Positions 20,501 to 30,818 of a stretch of 64,000 nucleotides of DNA are shown in pieces. The position numbers and the translations under genes were made by a program. The stretch comes from CAWGMT01 sp963823675 (lineage in GTDB: Bacteria > Planctomycetota > Planctomycetia > Isosphaerales > Isosphaeraceae), in contig CAWGMT010000010.1 in the NCBI GenBank assembly GCA_963823675.1, forward strand, positions 186,001 through 250,000, read 5' to 3'. Under the pieces are notes generated by a model. That model was not told the DNA's origin and made no database searches. It saw nothing but the letters and a program-made list of their open reading frames with translations. Each line of letters opens with the position of its first letter. Positions within the stretch are counted from its first letter, which is position 1.

Positions 20501-23500
20501 GTAACGGCCACCGCGACCAACCAGAGCACCGGCGACACCTCGGAGTTCTCCAACGCCGTCCAGGCGCAGACCACAAGCGTCGAGTTCTCGATGGCGAACT
20601 ACACGGTCGATTCGACGGCTGGGTCTGTGGAGATCGACGTGCTGCGAACCGGTAGCCTGAGCTTTCCCGTATCGGTGAACTACGCCACGTCAAACGGGAC
20701 CGCCATTGCCGGCCTGGATTACACGGCCGTGATGGGTACGCTTACCTTCCCGGCAAACGTGTCCGAGGAGAGCTTCTCCGTTCCGATTCTTGTCAACCCC
20801 CAGCGTTCGACTCCGACTTCGTTCTTCAACGTGACCCTGAGTCAGCCCACCGGAGGCGCGGCGCTGGGACCGATCAGCACGGCGACAGTGACCATCGTCA
20901 ACCAGAGCCAGCCGTCCTCCTCGATGTTCGTCGTGGTGAACACGAACGACTCCGGTCCCGGCAGCTTGCGGCAAGCGATCATCAATGCCAACGCCGATCT
21001 CAGCCCGGGCACGGCTGACATCGAATTCGCCATCCCGGCCTCGACCGCACCCGGCTTGAACGTACCGGTTCCGGGATTCGACCCCAGCACTCAGGACTGG
21101 ACGATCACGCTTGACAGTCCGTTGCCCGCCATCACGCGTTCGGAGGTCTCGATCGATGGTTATAGCCAGGCGCATATCGGGGTTCCTTTCCTCTATCCGA
21201 ACTCGACGAGCTCGGCCGTCCAGACGCTTTCGATATTAGGAAGTCCGACGGGAGGGACCTTCACGCTGACCACTGCGTCGCCGTTGCCGGTCGGCACGAC
21301 GGCGGCGATCCCCTATACGGCGGACGCCGCCACGGTCCAGAACGCGTTGGCGGCGATCATCGGGGCCGGCAACGTGGCCGTCACTGGCGGACCCTTGCCG
21401 AGCGGCAGCTTGACCATAACGTTCCAGGGAGCCTATGCACAACAGGCGATTCCAAATCTGACCGTGACCAACAACCTGACCGGGGGGAACAGTCCGGGCG
21501 TCGATGTCACTACGTCCACACCGGGTGGTGTCGCCGGCACGCCGACCCTGATCACTTCAGTCCCGAACTCGACCGCCGCGACCGACGGCAACAACGCCCG
21601 TGTCCGCGTGATCGTCAACGGCAGCAAACTGCCGCTCGGATCGATCGGGTTCCAGGTCGAAGCCTCCAGCGTGGCGCTGCGGGGTTTGATCATCGACGGC
21701 TTTGGCGTCGGGGTCGAGATTTCCTCCCCCGTTTACACCGGCCCCGCCGACTTCTCCGGTAACCTGATCCAGGGAAATCTCATCGGCCGGTATCTCCTCT
21801 ACCCAGTCGATCCCAACACCGGCGCTCCAATTCCCGCCCCGAATAGTGAAGAGGTTGCGGGCCAAGGCAACGGACAGGGGGTCGTCATCGACGCGTATGG
21901 GACGAACACGACATTGGGGGGCGCCTCGCCCCAGGACGACAACGTCATCGCGGGGAATGCAGCACAAGGCGTGGAGATCGCTTCGGGGGCGGACGGGAAC
22001 CAGGTTTTGGGCAACCAGATCGGCGTGATCGGTCCGTCGAGCGCCGGGTTGTACTATGACGTGCACAACGGCGCTCAAGGAATCCTGGTCGAATCGTCGA
22101 GCAATCTCATCGGCGTCGCCGGCGCGGGGAACATCGTCTCGGCCAACGCCGGCGACGGCGTCGAGATCGAGGGGACCGGCGCAACTGAAAACCTGGTCCA
22201 GGCCAACCTGATCGGGACGGGGCCTGGCGGCGGCTACCTCTTCGGGAACGGTGATCCCGGTAACGGCGGCGATGGTGTCGATATCCAGGACGCTCCAGGC
22301 AACCTCGTCGGCGGCGGCTCAACAGCCCTTGGAAACACGATCTCCTCCAACGCCGAAGCCGGCGTTTTCATCACCGGCGCCTTGGCCTCGGGCAACGTCG
22401 TGTCCAACAACATCATCGGCCTGACCTCCGATGGAAGCCAGGTGCTCGGCAATGAGGCCCAGGGCGTCGCAGTCTATTCGCCTGGGGCCCAGGTCGGGCC
22501 CGGCAACGTGATCTCGGCCAACTTCGTCGGCGTGCTGGTCTCCGGCCCGGACGCCACCGGGGTGACCGTGATCGGCAACCTGATCGGCACGGATATCACC
22601 GGGAAGCTCGACCTGGGTAACGAGGACCAGGGCGTGCTCATCGACTCGGCCACGGGCGTCGTCGTCGAAGGCAATGCGACGGGGTCGCAGGTGATCTCGG
22701 GCAACAATGTCGGGGTCGAGATCGAGGGGCTGTCGGCGACAGGCAATTTGGTGCAGGGCAACCTGATCGGAACCGACATCAGCGGCACGCTGCCGCTACC
22801 CAACTCGCAGCAAGGCATCCTGATCGAGGGAGCGCCCGGCAACACGGTGGGCGGGACGACAGCCGCGGCGCGGAATGTGATCTCGGCCAACCAGTGGGGC
22901 ATCGAGGTCGACGGTCCCACGGCGACGGGCAACCTCATCGAGGGGAACTACATCGGAACCGACGTGACCGGTACGGTGCCTTTGGGAAACGAAGTCGATG
23001 GCATCCTCATCGAGGGAGCGGCAAGCAACGTGGTGGGTGGGACGACGGCCGCGGCGAGCAACGTGATCTCCGCTAACCCGTGGGGCATTCAGCTCGACGG
23101 TCTCACCGCGACGGGCAACCTCATCGAGGGGAATTTGACCGGAACCGCCGCGAACGGTACGTCGCCTTTGGGAAATGAAGTTGACGGCGTCCTCTTCAGT
23201 AGCAACGCGTCGAACAACACGGTCGGCGGGACAGCGGCCGGCCAGGGCAATATGATCGCGTTCAACGCCCAGTATGGGGTCAACGTCGACTCGGGTACGG
23301 GTGACTCGATTCTCACCAACAGCATTTTCTCCAACGGGCTGCTAGGGATCTACTTGAATCCGTTGACGAATGCCAACGATTCGATCATGCCCCCGAAACT
23401 CACCGCAGCCGTTCCCAACGCGAATCTCCAGACGACCACGGTGCAGGGATCTTACTCGTCGCTACCAAACCAGACCTTTTTGATCCAGTTCTTCAGCAAT

Positions 23501-24601
23501 CCCGCCAATCCTTCGGCGTCGTACGTCTACGAGGGCAAGACCTTTATCGGCTCCACGGTCGTGACGACGGGTTCCAATGGTTCAGTAAACTTTTCGGCGA
23601 CGCTCGAAACCGTGGTAACTTCCAGCTCGTTTATCACGGCCACGGCGACCAGCCTCAGCCAGAGCCTACCCGGCCTGCATTCCGGCGACACCTCGGAGTT
23701 CTCCAACCCACCGCCGGTGGGACCCGTAAGCCTGTCGTTCTCGATGGCGAACTACACGGTCGACGCGACCGCCGGGTTCGTGGAACTCGAAGTTCTGCGA
23801 ACGGGTAACTTGAGCGCGGCCGTGTCGGTAAACTACGCCACGTCGAACGGGACCGCCATTGCCGGGCGCGATTACGTGGCCGCGATGGGAACGCTCTGGT
23901 TTCCACCAAACGTGACCGAGGAGCCCATCTATATTCGGATTCTTGACAACCCGCTTGTTTGGACACCAACTTCCTTCTTCAACGTGACCCTCAGCCAGCC
24001 CACCGGAGGCGCGACGCTGGACTCGATCAGTTCGGCGACCGTGACCATCTCCAGGATACCGATGTCCGCTCCCACCGTAACGGGAGTGCAGCTCATCACC
24101 AATCACGAGCAAATTGTCACGGGCATCGTGGTCAGTTTCAGCGAATTGCTCAACTCGACGACGGCCGTCAACCTGCTCAACTACAACTACAGCGTAACGA
24201 CGGCCGGCCGCGATCACGTGTTCGGAACCCGCGACGACCTGCTGATCCCGATCACGAAAGCGGTTTACAGCCCGTCTAATATGACCGTGACGTTGACCCT
24301 GGGGCGAGGGATCCACCCGCCGACTCCGTTCCGGCTCGCGATCAACCAGTTGACCGACGTCCCCGGCGCCGGCGTCGGGGTGTCGAACCTGTGTGGCGAG
24401 CTCCTGAGCACATACGTGGTAGTTCTCAAGGGAACTGCGGGAGGCATCGTCCCCTCGACGCGCCAGCCCGCTGTCCCGCGCCAGGCGCCGCGGTCAGTTG
24501 CGGCCGTTGACGCCGTTCTGGCAACGGGCAAGGCCGGAGGCACATGGGTTGCTCACGTGGCTCGCGACCGCCGAGCCCGCCCCAACGACCGTCGTCGTTG
24601 A
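14565..24601 (+). CDS. Giant exported beta-helix/Calx-beta surface protein, three tandem ~1,000-residue repeats (frame break near 15170)
   Basis: About 3,345 residues. The ATG at 14565 gives a basic N-terminus and the planctomycete signature VDGLESRVLLA. Three homologous units follow (about 14664-17580, 17599-20902, 20923-24053). Each begins with a CSLREA-like segment (DSGPGSLRQAI.NAN), then the N-terminal cap, then many parallel beta-helix turns with motif LVEGNYIGTDxTG…LGN…NTIGGT…NVISGN, and closes with a Calx-beta domain (FSMANYTVD…EVLRTGNLS…YATSNGTAIAG). The C-terminus has an SbsA-like Ig domain (GIVVSFSELLNSTTAVN). One frame break near 15150-15200 separates the first 200 residues from the rest; total length is 3n+2. 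Probably a cell-surface or secreted adhesin. No LPXTG or autotransporter barrel is visible, so anchoring is unexplained. Confidence 0.85.
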
Positions 24602-25906
24602 TGCGAGGATGGACGACCCGACCCGCTTTCAAGCTTCGCCGTTCAACTCCGAGTTCCGCGGGGGCAAAAAGAATCAACGATTCTACAATTTTCCTGGCTA
24701 GGGGCACGCGAAAGGCATGCTCGGGTTGCCAAGCCACGGCACGGGGGTCAGGTCGCGATGCACGGCCGCCTCACGAAGAACCGGACGGTGAATTCGACGT
24801 TCGAAGGTAATTCTGATCCGGTCCTCAAGGATCAGGATGGTGCCGCCGGTCTCGACTTTGAAGAGAGAAATTCACCGCCAAGACGCAAAGAGCGCCAAGA
24901 GAGTCGACCAACCGGCTCATAACCGATTGACCATCCGCCGTCTTGTTCATTGCGTCTTCCCTTTACGCCCTTCGCGTCTTCGCGGTGGGAAACTGAATCT
25001 CGACTCTGAAGAGAGAAATTCACCGCCAAGACGCGAAGAGCGCCAGAAAGTCAACCAACCGGCTCATAACCTATTGACCAGCCGCCGTCTTGTTCATTGC
25101 GTCTTCCCTTTGCGCCGTTCGCGCCTTCGCGGTGGGAAGCTGAATCTCGACTCTGAAGAGAGAAATTCACCGCCAAGACGCAAAGAGCGCCAAGAAAGTT
25201 GACCAACCGGCTCATAACCTATTGACCAGCCGCCGTCTTGTTCAATGCGTCTTCCCTTTGCGCCCTTCGCGTCTTCGCGGTGGGAAAGTGAATCTCGACT
25301 CTGAAGAGAGAAATTCACCGCCAAGACGCAAAGAGCGCCAAGAAACTCGACCAACCGGCTCATTACCTATTGACCATCCGCCGTCTTGTTCATGGCGTCT
25401 TCCCTTTGCGCCCTTCGCGTCTTCGCGGTGGGAAACTGAATCTCGACTCTGAAGAGAGAAATTCACCGCCAAGACGCAAAGAGCGCCAGAAAGTCAACCA
25501 ACCGGCTCATAACCGATTGACCATCCGCGGTCTGTTTCATCGCGTCTTCCCTTTGCGCCCTTCGCGTCTTCGCGGTGGGAAACTGAATCTCGACTCTGAA
25601 GAGAGAAATTCACCGCCAAGACGCAAAGAGCGCCAAGAAACTCGACCAACCGGCTCATTACCTATTGACCATCCGCCGTCTTGTTCATGGCGTCTTCCCT
25701 TTGCGCCCTTCGCGTCTTCGCGGTGGGAAACTGAATCTCGACTCTGAAGAGAGAAATTCACCGCCAAGACGCAAAGAGCGCCAAGAAAATCGACCAACCG
25801 GCTCATAACCTATTGACCAGCCGCCGTCTTGTTCATTGCGTCTTCCCTTTGCGCCCTTCGCGTCTTCGCGGTGGGAAACTGAATCTCGACTCTGAAGAGA
25901 GAAATT

Positions 25907-26380
25907 CACCGCCAAGACGCAAAGAGCGCCAAGATAGTCGACCAACCGGCTCATAACCCATTGACCATTCGCTTGATGCCGTCCTTGATCAGAGGGACGT
26001 TCCAGTTGACGAGGAAGCCAAGTCGATGTCCCGAGAGTCTCAGGTACGTCAGCAACTGGGCTTCGTGAATGGGGGGCATTGCCTGAACCGACTTGTTCTC
26101 GATAATGATGCACTCGGCCACGACCATGTCGATGCGATAACCCGCCTCGATCTCGATGCCGCCGTACCTTACGGGCAAGGCAACTTCGCAGCCGACCTCA
26201 ATACCCCGGCAACGAAGTTCATGGGCCAGGCATACCTGATATGTCGATTCCAGCAGACCCGGCCCCAAGGCGCGGTGCACCTTGAGCATGGCGTCCACCA
26301 CCTGCTCGGCAGTCTGCTCGATCTCTTCCTTCGTCTTGTTCATTGCGTCTTCCCTTTGCGCCCTTCGCGTCTTCGCGGTG
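25907..26380 (-). mobile_element. TIR-bounded element carrying a GxxExxY gene (possible autonomous parent of the array)
   Basis: Imperfect 27-bp inverted repeats at 25907-25933 and 26354-26380 (four mismatches) enclose one complete ORF. The other copies in the array keep both inverted repeats and the outer ends of this ORF but lack about 359 internal bases, the relation expected between a parent element and a deletion derivative (MITE-like). I see no obvious target-site duplication because flanks are themselves repeat units. That it moves is inference. Confidence 0.5.
25951..26343 (-). CDS. GxxExxY protein (PDDEXK_3 nuclease-like family)
   Basis: 130 residues, frame intact. The family signature is present as GPGLLESTY, followed by CLAHELRCRGI, a basic strand region, and YRIDMVVAECIIIENKSV, which supplies the D…ExK pattern of the PD-(D/E)XK fold. 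The C-terminus has QLLTYLRLSGHRLGFLVNWN and ends KRMVNGL. GxxExxY proteins (PF13366) are widespread, often multicopy, and have no established biochemical role; nuclease activity is predicted from fold only. The start ATG sits inside the conserved repeat, so start-site sequence is shared with all the deletion-derivative units. Confidence 0.9.
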   Translation of the reverse strand: MNKTKEEIEQTAEQVVDAMLKVHRALGPGLLESTYQVCLAHELRCRGIEVGCEVALPVRYGGIEIEAGYRIDMVVAECIIIENKSVQAMPPIHEAQLLTYLRLSGHRLGFLVNWNVPLIKDGIKRMVNGL

Positions 26381-26574
26381 GGAAAGTGAATCTCGACTCT
26401 GAAGAGAGAAATTCACCGCCAAGACGCAAAGAGCGCCAAGAAAGTTGACCAACCGGCTCATAACCTATTGACCATCCGCCGTCTTGTTCATCGCGTCTTC
26501 CCTTTGCGCCCTTCGCGTCTTCGCGGTGGGAAACTGAAAAGGTTGATTATTTCTCCCCCCGCGGAAATCGCCGT

Positions 26575-27762
26575 TCAATTCTGCGCGGGATACTCGGGGA
26601 TGAGCGCGTACTCGTTTCCGAGCGGGATGACCTGCGTGTATTCGACTCCGGTGCCGTACTCCAAACCAGCGCCATAGCCAACGGATGCGCCGAAGGTCGA
26701 GACGCCGTTTTGCAATCGGGACGTGTCGACGCCCCCCGACAAGGATGCGCCCTGGTTAAGCCCTTCCACCGTGCTGAGGCCGTTCAAGCCGGAGATGTTC
26801 TTGGCGTTCGAGACTTCGAGCCGGATATCGCCGGCGATCTCGTTGGCCGAGGTCACACCCGGAGGGGCGCCGGTCAGCGGGCCGCGGGCGGTCAGGGCGA
26901 TGCCGAAGTTCCCGGCGCGATCGAGCACGAATCCGACGTCGATTCGGCCCTCGAAATTGCCGACGACGGGCAACTGGAGGCCTGATAGCGCCGGGGCGAC
27001 GCTTGCAAGATTCCGCACAGCCCCGAGCGAGACGTACAGCGTGCCGTTAAGCCGGCCCCTGGGTAGCGGCACTGCCGGGGGCGGGACTGCCGGGTTGAAG
27101 GCGCCGTCCTGGTCGAGCGCGCTCACCTGGTCCAGGAACTCGGTGAGCCCCTGGGAAACGAGATTCGCCTGCGTCCCACTGAGCGATAAGACGTTTCGCT
27201 CGACCGCAATATGCAACTGATAGTACCACGACGTGGTTTGCGCGTTGGGGAAATTGTGGTTGTGAGCCAGCGCGCCGATGAGCCCCAGACCGGGAATCGC
27301 CAGAGGCGCGTTGGGCCCGGCGTGGGCCGAACCGGTCAGAAGCGCATTGGCCAGGATCGGGCCTGTTGCCGAGTAGACTCCGGAAAACACGCCGTCGGTG
27401 GCCGTAACGGCCTGATTGAGCAGGGTATACGTGTCCTGGCGGCCGAGGACGGAATGGATGAAGGGTTGTGAAATGACCTGGTTGGCCACGAGGTTGTTTT
27501 CCGAGGCTCCCTGGACATCTGCCTGCTGCTGCACCCCGTTGACCGCCGAGCCAAGCTGATTGCTCAGAAAGCCGTTGATCGCGAAATGGGGATCGACGAT
27601 CGTTTGCAGGCTCGTGACCTTGGGCAGGGCCGAAGCGGCGGCGAGGTACGGACCGAGGGGGGGCCCGACGGCCCCGGGCAGGGCCTTCGTGTCAAGGGCC
27701 TCGACGCCCAAAGCCGTGCGCCGTGCCGGCCGCGCCCGGTTGCGGGAATTGTATCCCCACAT
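26575..27762 (-). CDS. Exported protein of unknown function with planctomycete-type N-terminus
   Basis: 395 residues. The N-terminus (ALGVEALDTKALPG) is a variant of the LExRxLLA signature seen in the two exported proteins upstream, suggesting the same export route. The body is rich in A, G, L, N and V, with QTIVDPHFAINGFL, a helical segment, GRLNGTLYVSLGAVRNLASV and VVGNFEGRIDVGFVLDRAG, possibly beta-strands of a porin-like or lipid-binding fold. The end is glycine/tyrosine-rich (YGAGLEYGTGVEYTQVIPLG). I recognise no named family. It terminates only 30 bp from the repeat array. Confidence 0.65.
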   Translation of the reverse strand: MWGYNSRNRARPARRTALGVEALDTKALPGAVGPPLGPYLAAASALPKVTSLQTIVDPHFAINGFLSNQLGSAVNGVQQQADVQGASENNLVANQVISQPFIHSVLGRQDTYTLLNQAVTATDGVFSGVYSATGPILANALLTGSAHAGPNAPLAIPGLGLIGALAHNHNFPNAQTTSWYYQLHIAVERNVLSLSGTQANLVSQGLTEFLDQVSALDQDGAFNPAVPPPAVPLPRGRLNGTLYVSLGAVRNLASVAPALSGLQLPVVGNFEGRIDVGFVLDRAGNFGIALTARGPLTGAPPGVTSANEIAGDIRLEVSNAKNISGLNGLSTVEGLNQGASLSGGVDTSRLQNGVSTFGASVGYGAGLEYGTGVEYTQVIPLGNEYALIPEYPAQN

Positions 27763-28199
27763 GTCTCTACTCCGTTAGAGCTTCCGGCCCATCCTGGTCA
27801 TGACTGTGCGCAGTGAACGCAATGACGACAAGTTCGAGCTTCACATGGGATGTATCGATCGGACCGCCGGGCTCGTTCAGCCCAATTGAATCAAGTCTGC
27901 GGCGAAAATCCGGTTCGCGACGCCGCGAGCGATTATGCCGGTCGCGGCAGGAAAGCCGAACAGCTTCGATATTTCATGATAAGGTATCAAGTGAGTGATG
28001 CGCCTCTTGGATCCCCGGCAGGAGCAGGGGCAGCCAGGGGTAGAGACACGCGCGGGGCAATGTTAGGCTGGTAGCCGTGACGGCCTCGGTGGCACACTCC
28101 CGACTTCTCTGTTTGGGTGGCGGTCGTCTGATACATTGTCGTTTACTGGTGTTACCAAGTGCGTCGCGGACCGAGTTGTGGGCCAGCGTCGATCGGGGG
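27763..28199. other. Divergent intergenic region
   Basis: 437 bases between the start of the exported protein (minus) and the WD40 gene (plus). Short open frames here lack family resemblance. An AT-richer stretch near 27970-28000 (ATTTCATGATAAGGTATCAA) could hold a promoter, but no specific box is convincing. Confidence 0.4.
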
Positions 28200-29054
28200 A
28201 TGAACTTGCCGGGGATAAGGCACTTAATCGCGACCTGGACCACGGCACGGCACGGGAAGCCGAAGGCACGGTCCCTCTTGAAGGGGCACACGGATGTCGT
28301 GCGATGTGTGGCCTTCAGCCCCGACGGCGGGCTGCTTGCTTCGGGCAGTTACGATGCGAGCGTGAGGCTCTGGGAGGTGGCTTCGGGCCGGGAGCGGGCC
28401 AACTTGCAAGGGCACATGGGTTGGGTCCTGGCGGTGGCCTTCGCCCCGGACGGCCGGGTGCTGGCCTCGGGCGGGAAGGATCAAACCGTTCGACTCTGGG
28501 ACGCGTCCACAGCCCGACAATCGGCTGCCTACCAGAGGAGATATCCAGCCTCGATCATTTCCCTGGCCTATTCCCCCGATGGGAGAGTGATGGCTGTAGG
28601 CGATTACGATGGGGCGATCGAGTTGCGGCAAGTGGCCGGCGAGCGCGAGCCGATCCGCATCACCGAGCACGAAAAGACGGTCGCTTCCCTCGCCTTCGCC
28701 CCGGACGGTCACGTCCTGGCGTCGGGCAGTTACGATGGGACCGTGAGACTCTGGGAACCGGCGACGGGCGGACCGCGGGCCATCTTGCACGGGCATTCTG
28801 GCTGGGTCTTCGCCGTGGCGTTCAGCCCCGATGGCCGGGCTCTGGCCTCGGCCGGTGAAGATGGTACCGTCAGGCTATGGGACATCGCCTCGGGGAAAGA
28901 ACGGCTTAACTTTGCGGCACACGCAGACTATATCCACAGCGTGGCGTTCGCCCCCGACGGCCGGATCCTGGCCACCGGCAGTCGAGATCGTACGATCAAG
29001 CTCTGGGATATTTCGGCCGTGGACGGCCCGCTGCCCGGCAGACGAGGAGCTTAA
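28200..29054 (+). CDS. WD40-repeat beta-propeller protein
   Basis: 284 residues from the ATG at 28200; a longer reading from 28077 exists but its N-terminus is arginine/leucine-rich without homology. Six WD40 units follow one another, with motif GH…V..VAFSPDG..LASGS.D..VRLW (for example RSLLKGHTDVVRCVAFSPDG, TVRLWDIASGKERLNF). The third unit is divergent (SLAYSPDGRVMAVGDYDGAI), and there is no seventh blade, so closure may need the N-terminal segment or a partner. WD40 propellers are scaffolds with no enzymatic activity. It is followed after one base by a coiled-coil gene, suggesting a co-expressed pair. Confidence 0.85.
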   Translation: MNLPGIRHLIATWTTARHGKPKARSLLKGHTDVVRCVAFSPDGGLLASGSYDASVRLWEVASGRERANLQGHMGWVLAVAFAPDGRVLASGGKDQTVRLWDASTARQSAAYQRRYPASIISLAYSPDGRVMAVGDYDGAIELRQVAGEREPIRITEHEKTVASLAFAPDGHVLASGSYDGTVRLWEPATGGPRAILHGHSGWVFAVAFSPDGRALASAGEDGTVRLWDIASGKERLNFAAHADYIHSVAFAPDGRILATGSRDRTIKLWDISAVDGPLPGRRGA

Positions 29055-29055
29055 G

Positions 29056-29478
29056 ATGAGTCAACTCCAGCAGGGCCAGAGCGGACTCGCTGCCCGTCAG
29101 ACCGAGCGCGGCGCGGCCCTCCCGGAGACCAGCAAGACGCAGGACCTGCTCGCCCAGGTTCGGAGCTGCTCCGAGGTTGCACAGCGGCTGCTCGAACGGG
29201 CTCACGAACAGCTCCGGCACGTTACCTCGCTGCGCGACGAGCTGGGGAAAGCGCGATCCGAGAACGACCGACTCCGCGCCGCCCTGGAGGACCTGCGCAG
29301 TCAGGCGGCCGAGGGCGTTCGCCGCGAGAACGATGGCGACCTCGAAGCCGCTCGACTTCGCATCGAACAGCTTACGGTCGATCTGCGCTGGGCCTCTAGC
29401 GCTAACGCACAGCTCCGTGCACTCCTGAACGTCTTCGGGGTCGTGGACCATCTGGAATCCCGACCCGAGCCCGATTGA
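29056..29478 (+). CDS. Small coiled-coil protein, partner of the WD40 gene
   Basis: 140 residues from the ATG at 29056, one base after the WD40 stop, with GAGGAG upstream. The N-terminal 30 residues are polar (SQLQQGQSGLAARQTERG). Residues about 35-125 are heptad-like and charged (LLERAHEQLRHVTSLRDELG, ENDRLRAALEDLRSQ, EAARLRIEQL), predicting one long coiled coil. The C-terminus reads LRALLNVFGVVDHLESRP. No domain recognised. Tight spacing suggests co-translation and perhaps a physical complex with the propeller. Confidence 0.7.
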   Translation: MSQLQQGQSGLAARQTERGAALPETSKTQDLLAQVRSCSEVAQRLLERAHEQLRHVTSLRDELGKARSENDRLRAALEDLRSQAAEGVRRENDGDLEAARLRIEQLTVDLRWASSANAQLRALLNVFGVVDHLESRPEPD

Positions 29479-29510
29479 AGTGACCGCTCATCCACGTGGT
29501 CATCTTCTGA

Positions 29511-30818
29511 TCAGCTCTTGCGGCCGTTATTTTGATCGGCGATCGTCTGCTGGGTCGGATCGATCGCGGGCTTGTCTGGGTTGCTGCCGCCGGGGGTTTT
29601 GGGGGTGATCCCCGGACGGACAAGCGACGCGAAGATCCCGGACGGCCAGGACTTGATCCGATCGAACCTCGACGGCTTCACGATCGCGGCCTCTTCACGC
29701 GGAGACATATCCTCGAGCACCGCCACGACCTGGGCCATGGTGTGATAACGCTCCTGGACCGACTTGGCGATCATCTTCAAGCAGACTGTTTCCAGCGGCG
29801 AATTCTCTCCAATCCCCAGATTGAGAGCCGATGGCCGGGGAGGCTGGTCGCAGCCGATCTGGCGCAGGATCGAGGTGAGCGATCCCTGGAACGGCAATCG
29901 GCCCGCAATCATCTGATACAGGATCACGCCGAGGCTGTAAATATCCGTCGCTGGCCCGAGCAGCCGCGAGTCGCCTTCCACTTGTTCCGGGGACATGTAC
30001 GCCGGTGTGCCGATAATCACCCCGGTCATGGTGACCTGGACATCGTCGTTGAATCTCTTGGCCAGGCCGAAGTCCATCACGATCGGCTCACGGTCGTTGT
30101 CGATCATGATGTTATCCGGCTTCAAATCGCGATGGATGATTCCCGCTTCGTGGGCTTTCTGCAGCCCACGGGCAACCTTCTTGATCAGACCGGTGATGTC
30201 GCCGGTGGTTTTGAACATCCCCTCAGCCATTGCCCGGGAAAGCGGTTGGCCATCGATGAACGCCATCGAGAGATAATAAACGCCGGCAATCTCGCCGACG
30301 TCATAGATCGGACAGAGATACGGACTTCGGAGCTGCGCGGCGGCGCACGCCTCGCGGTGGAAACGCTCGATCACCTGGGTGCTCTCGCCGAGGGAGGGCG
30401 TCTTCAGCGCCACGTGGCGGTGAAGCTGAGTGTCATAGGCGAGGTATACGGCACCCATCGCACCCTGGCCGAGCAGCCGGACAATCTGGTAGCGGCCGAA
30501 ACTGGAGCTGGCGGCGAGGACCGGGACCCCGCGCTTGAGTTCGGGCCCGAGCCTGAGTCGCCTCGATCACCGGCCTCCGCGCATCCGGCGCGGCGGACGA
30601 CGGCGCTGCGCCAGGGAGGTGAGCTCGATGGTCGCCCCGTTGGAAATGCCTGGATTGGCCGGGTGGGCGCTGGCCCCGGGCGCATCGGGATCCGCAATTT
30701 GCTTGAGCTTGCGCAGCGTCTTGATCGCACCCTCGATCTCATCGGCAAGGCCGGGGTGCTGCGACTTGATCGCGCTCCGAACCGGATCGGGCTGGCTCGG
30801 TGGGACCTCTCGTGTCAT
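29511..30818 (-). CDS. Hanks-type serine/threonine protein kinase, in-frame stop between N-terminal extension and kinase domain
   Basis: The ATG at 30818 overlaps the stop of the secretion ATPase gene (ATGA). It opens an 83-residue polar, helical extension (GLADEIEGAIKTLRKLKQI) ending at a TGA (30567-30569). The same frame resumes immediately and runs into the kinase: FGRYQIVRLLGQGAMGAVY (glycine loop), VALK (catalytic lysine), HRDLKPDN (catalytic loop), MDFGLAK, and the activation segment GTPAYMSPEQ. The tail after about 250 residues is polar, with no membrane helix, so the kinase looks cytoplasmic. The joint could be a nonsense mutation or two compensating indels, since an alternative frame there reads LPGAAPSSAAPDARRPVIEA. 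Without the extension, translation would have to start at 30458, inside the glycine loop. Confidence 0.75.

Larger units (their letters stand above)
24851..26545. repeat. Tandem array of 147-148 bp units with terminal inverted repeats
   Basis: Units begin (CTCGACTCTGAAGAGAG) at 24851, 24999, 25146, 25294, 25442, 25589, 25737 and 25885, with a last one at 26393. Spacing is 147-148 except 25885 to 26393, which is 508. Each unit is a 33-base linker plus a 115-bp core bounded by CACCGCCAAGACGCAAAGAG… and an inverted counterpart (…CTTCGCGTCTTCGCGGTG), matching at 23 of 27 positions. The core keeps the first four codons (ATGAACAAGACG, minus strand) and the last codons of the GxxExxY gene that occupies the 508-bp unit. 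Unit-to-unit identity is very high with no variable spacers, so this is not CRISPR. Confidence 0.9.

Noticed and set aside
15900..23300. Regular short repeats inside the giant gene suggesting a repeat array
   Set aside because: They keep the reading frame and encode beta-helix turns (NVISGN, NTIGGT), so they are protein repeats.
24851..26545. CRISPR-like regular spacing
   Set aside because: The whole 148-bp unit is repeated including its middle, there are no variable spacers, and no cas gene is near.
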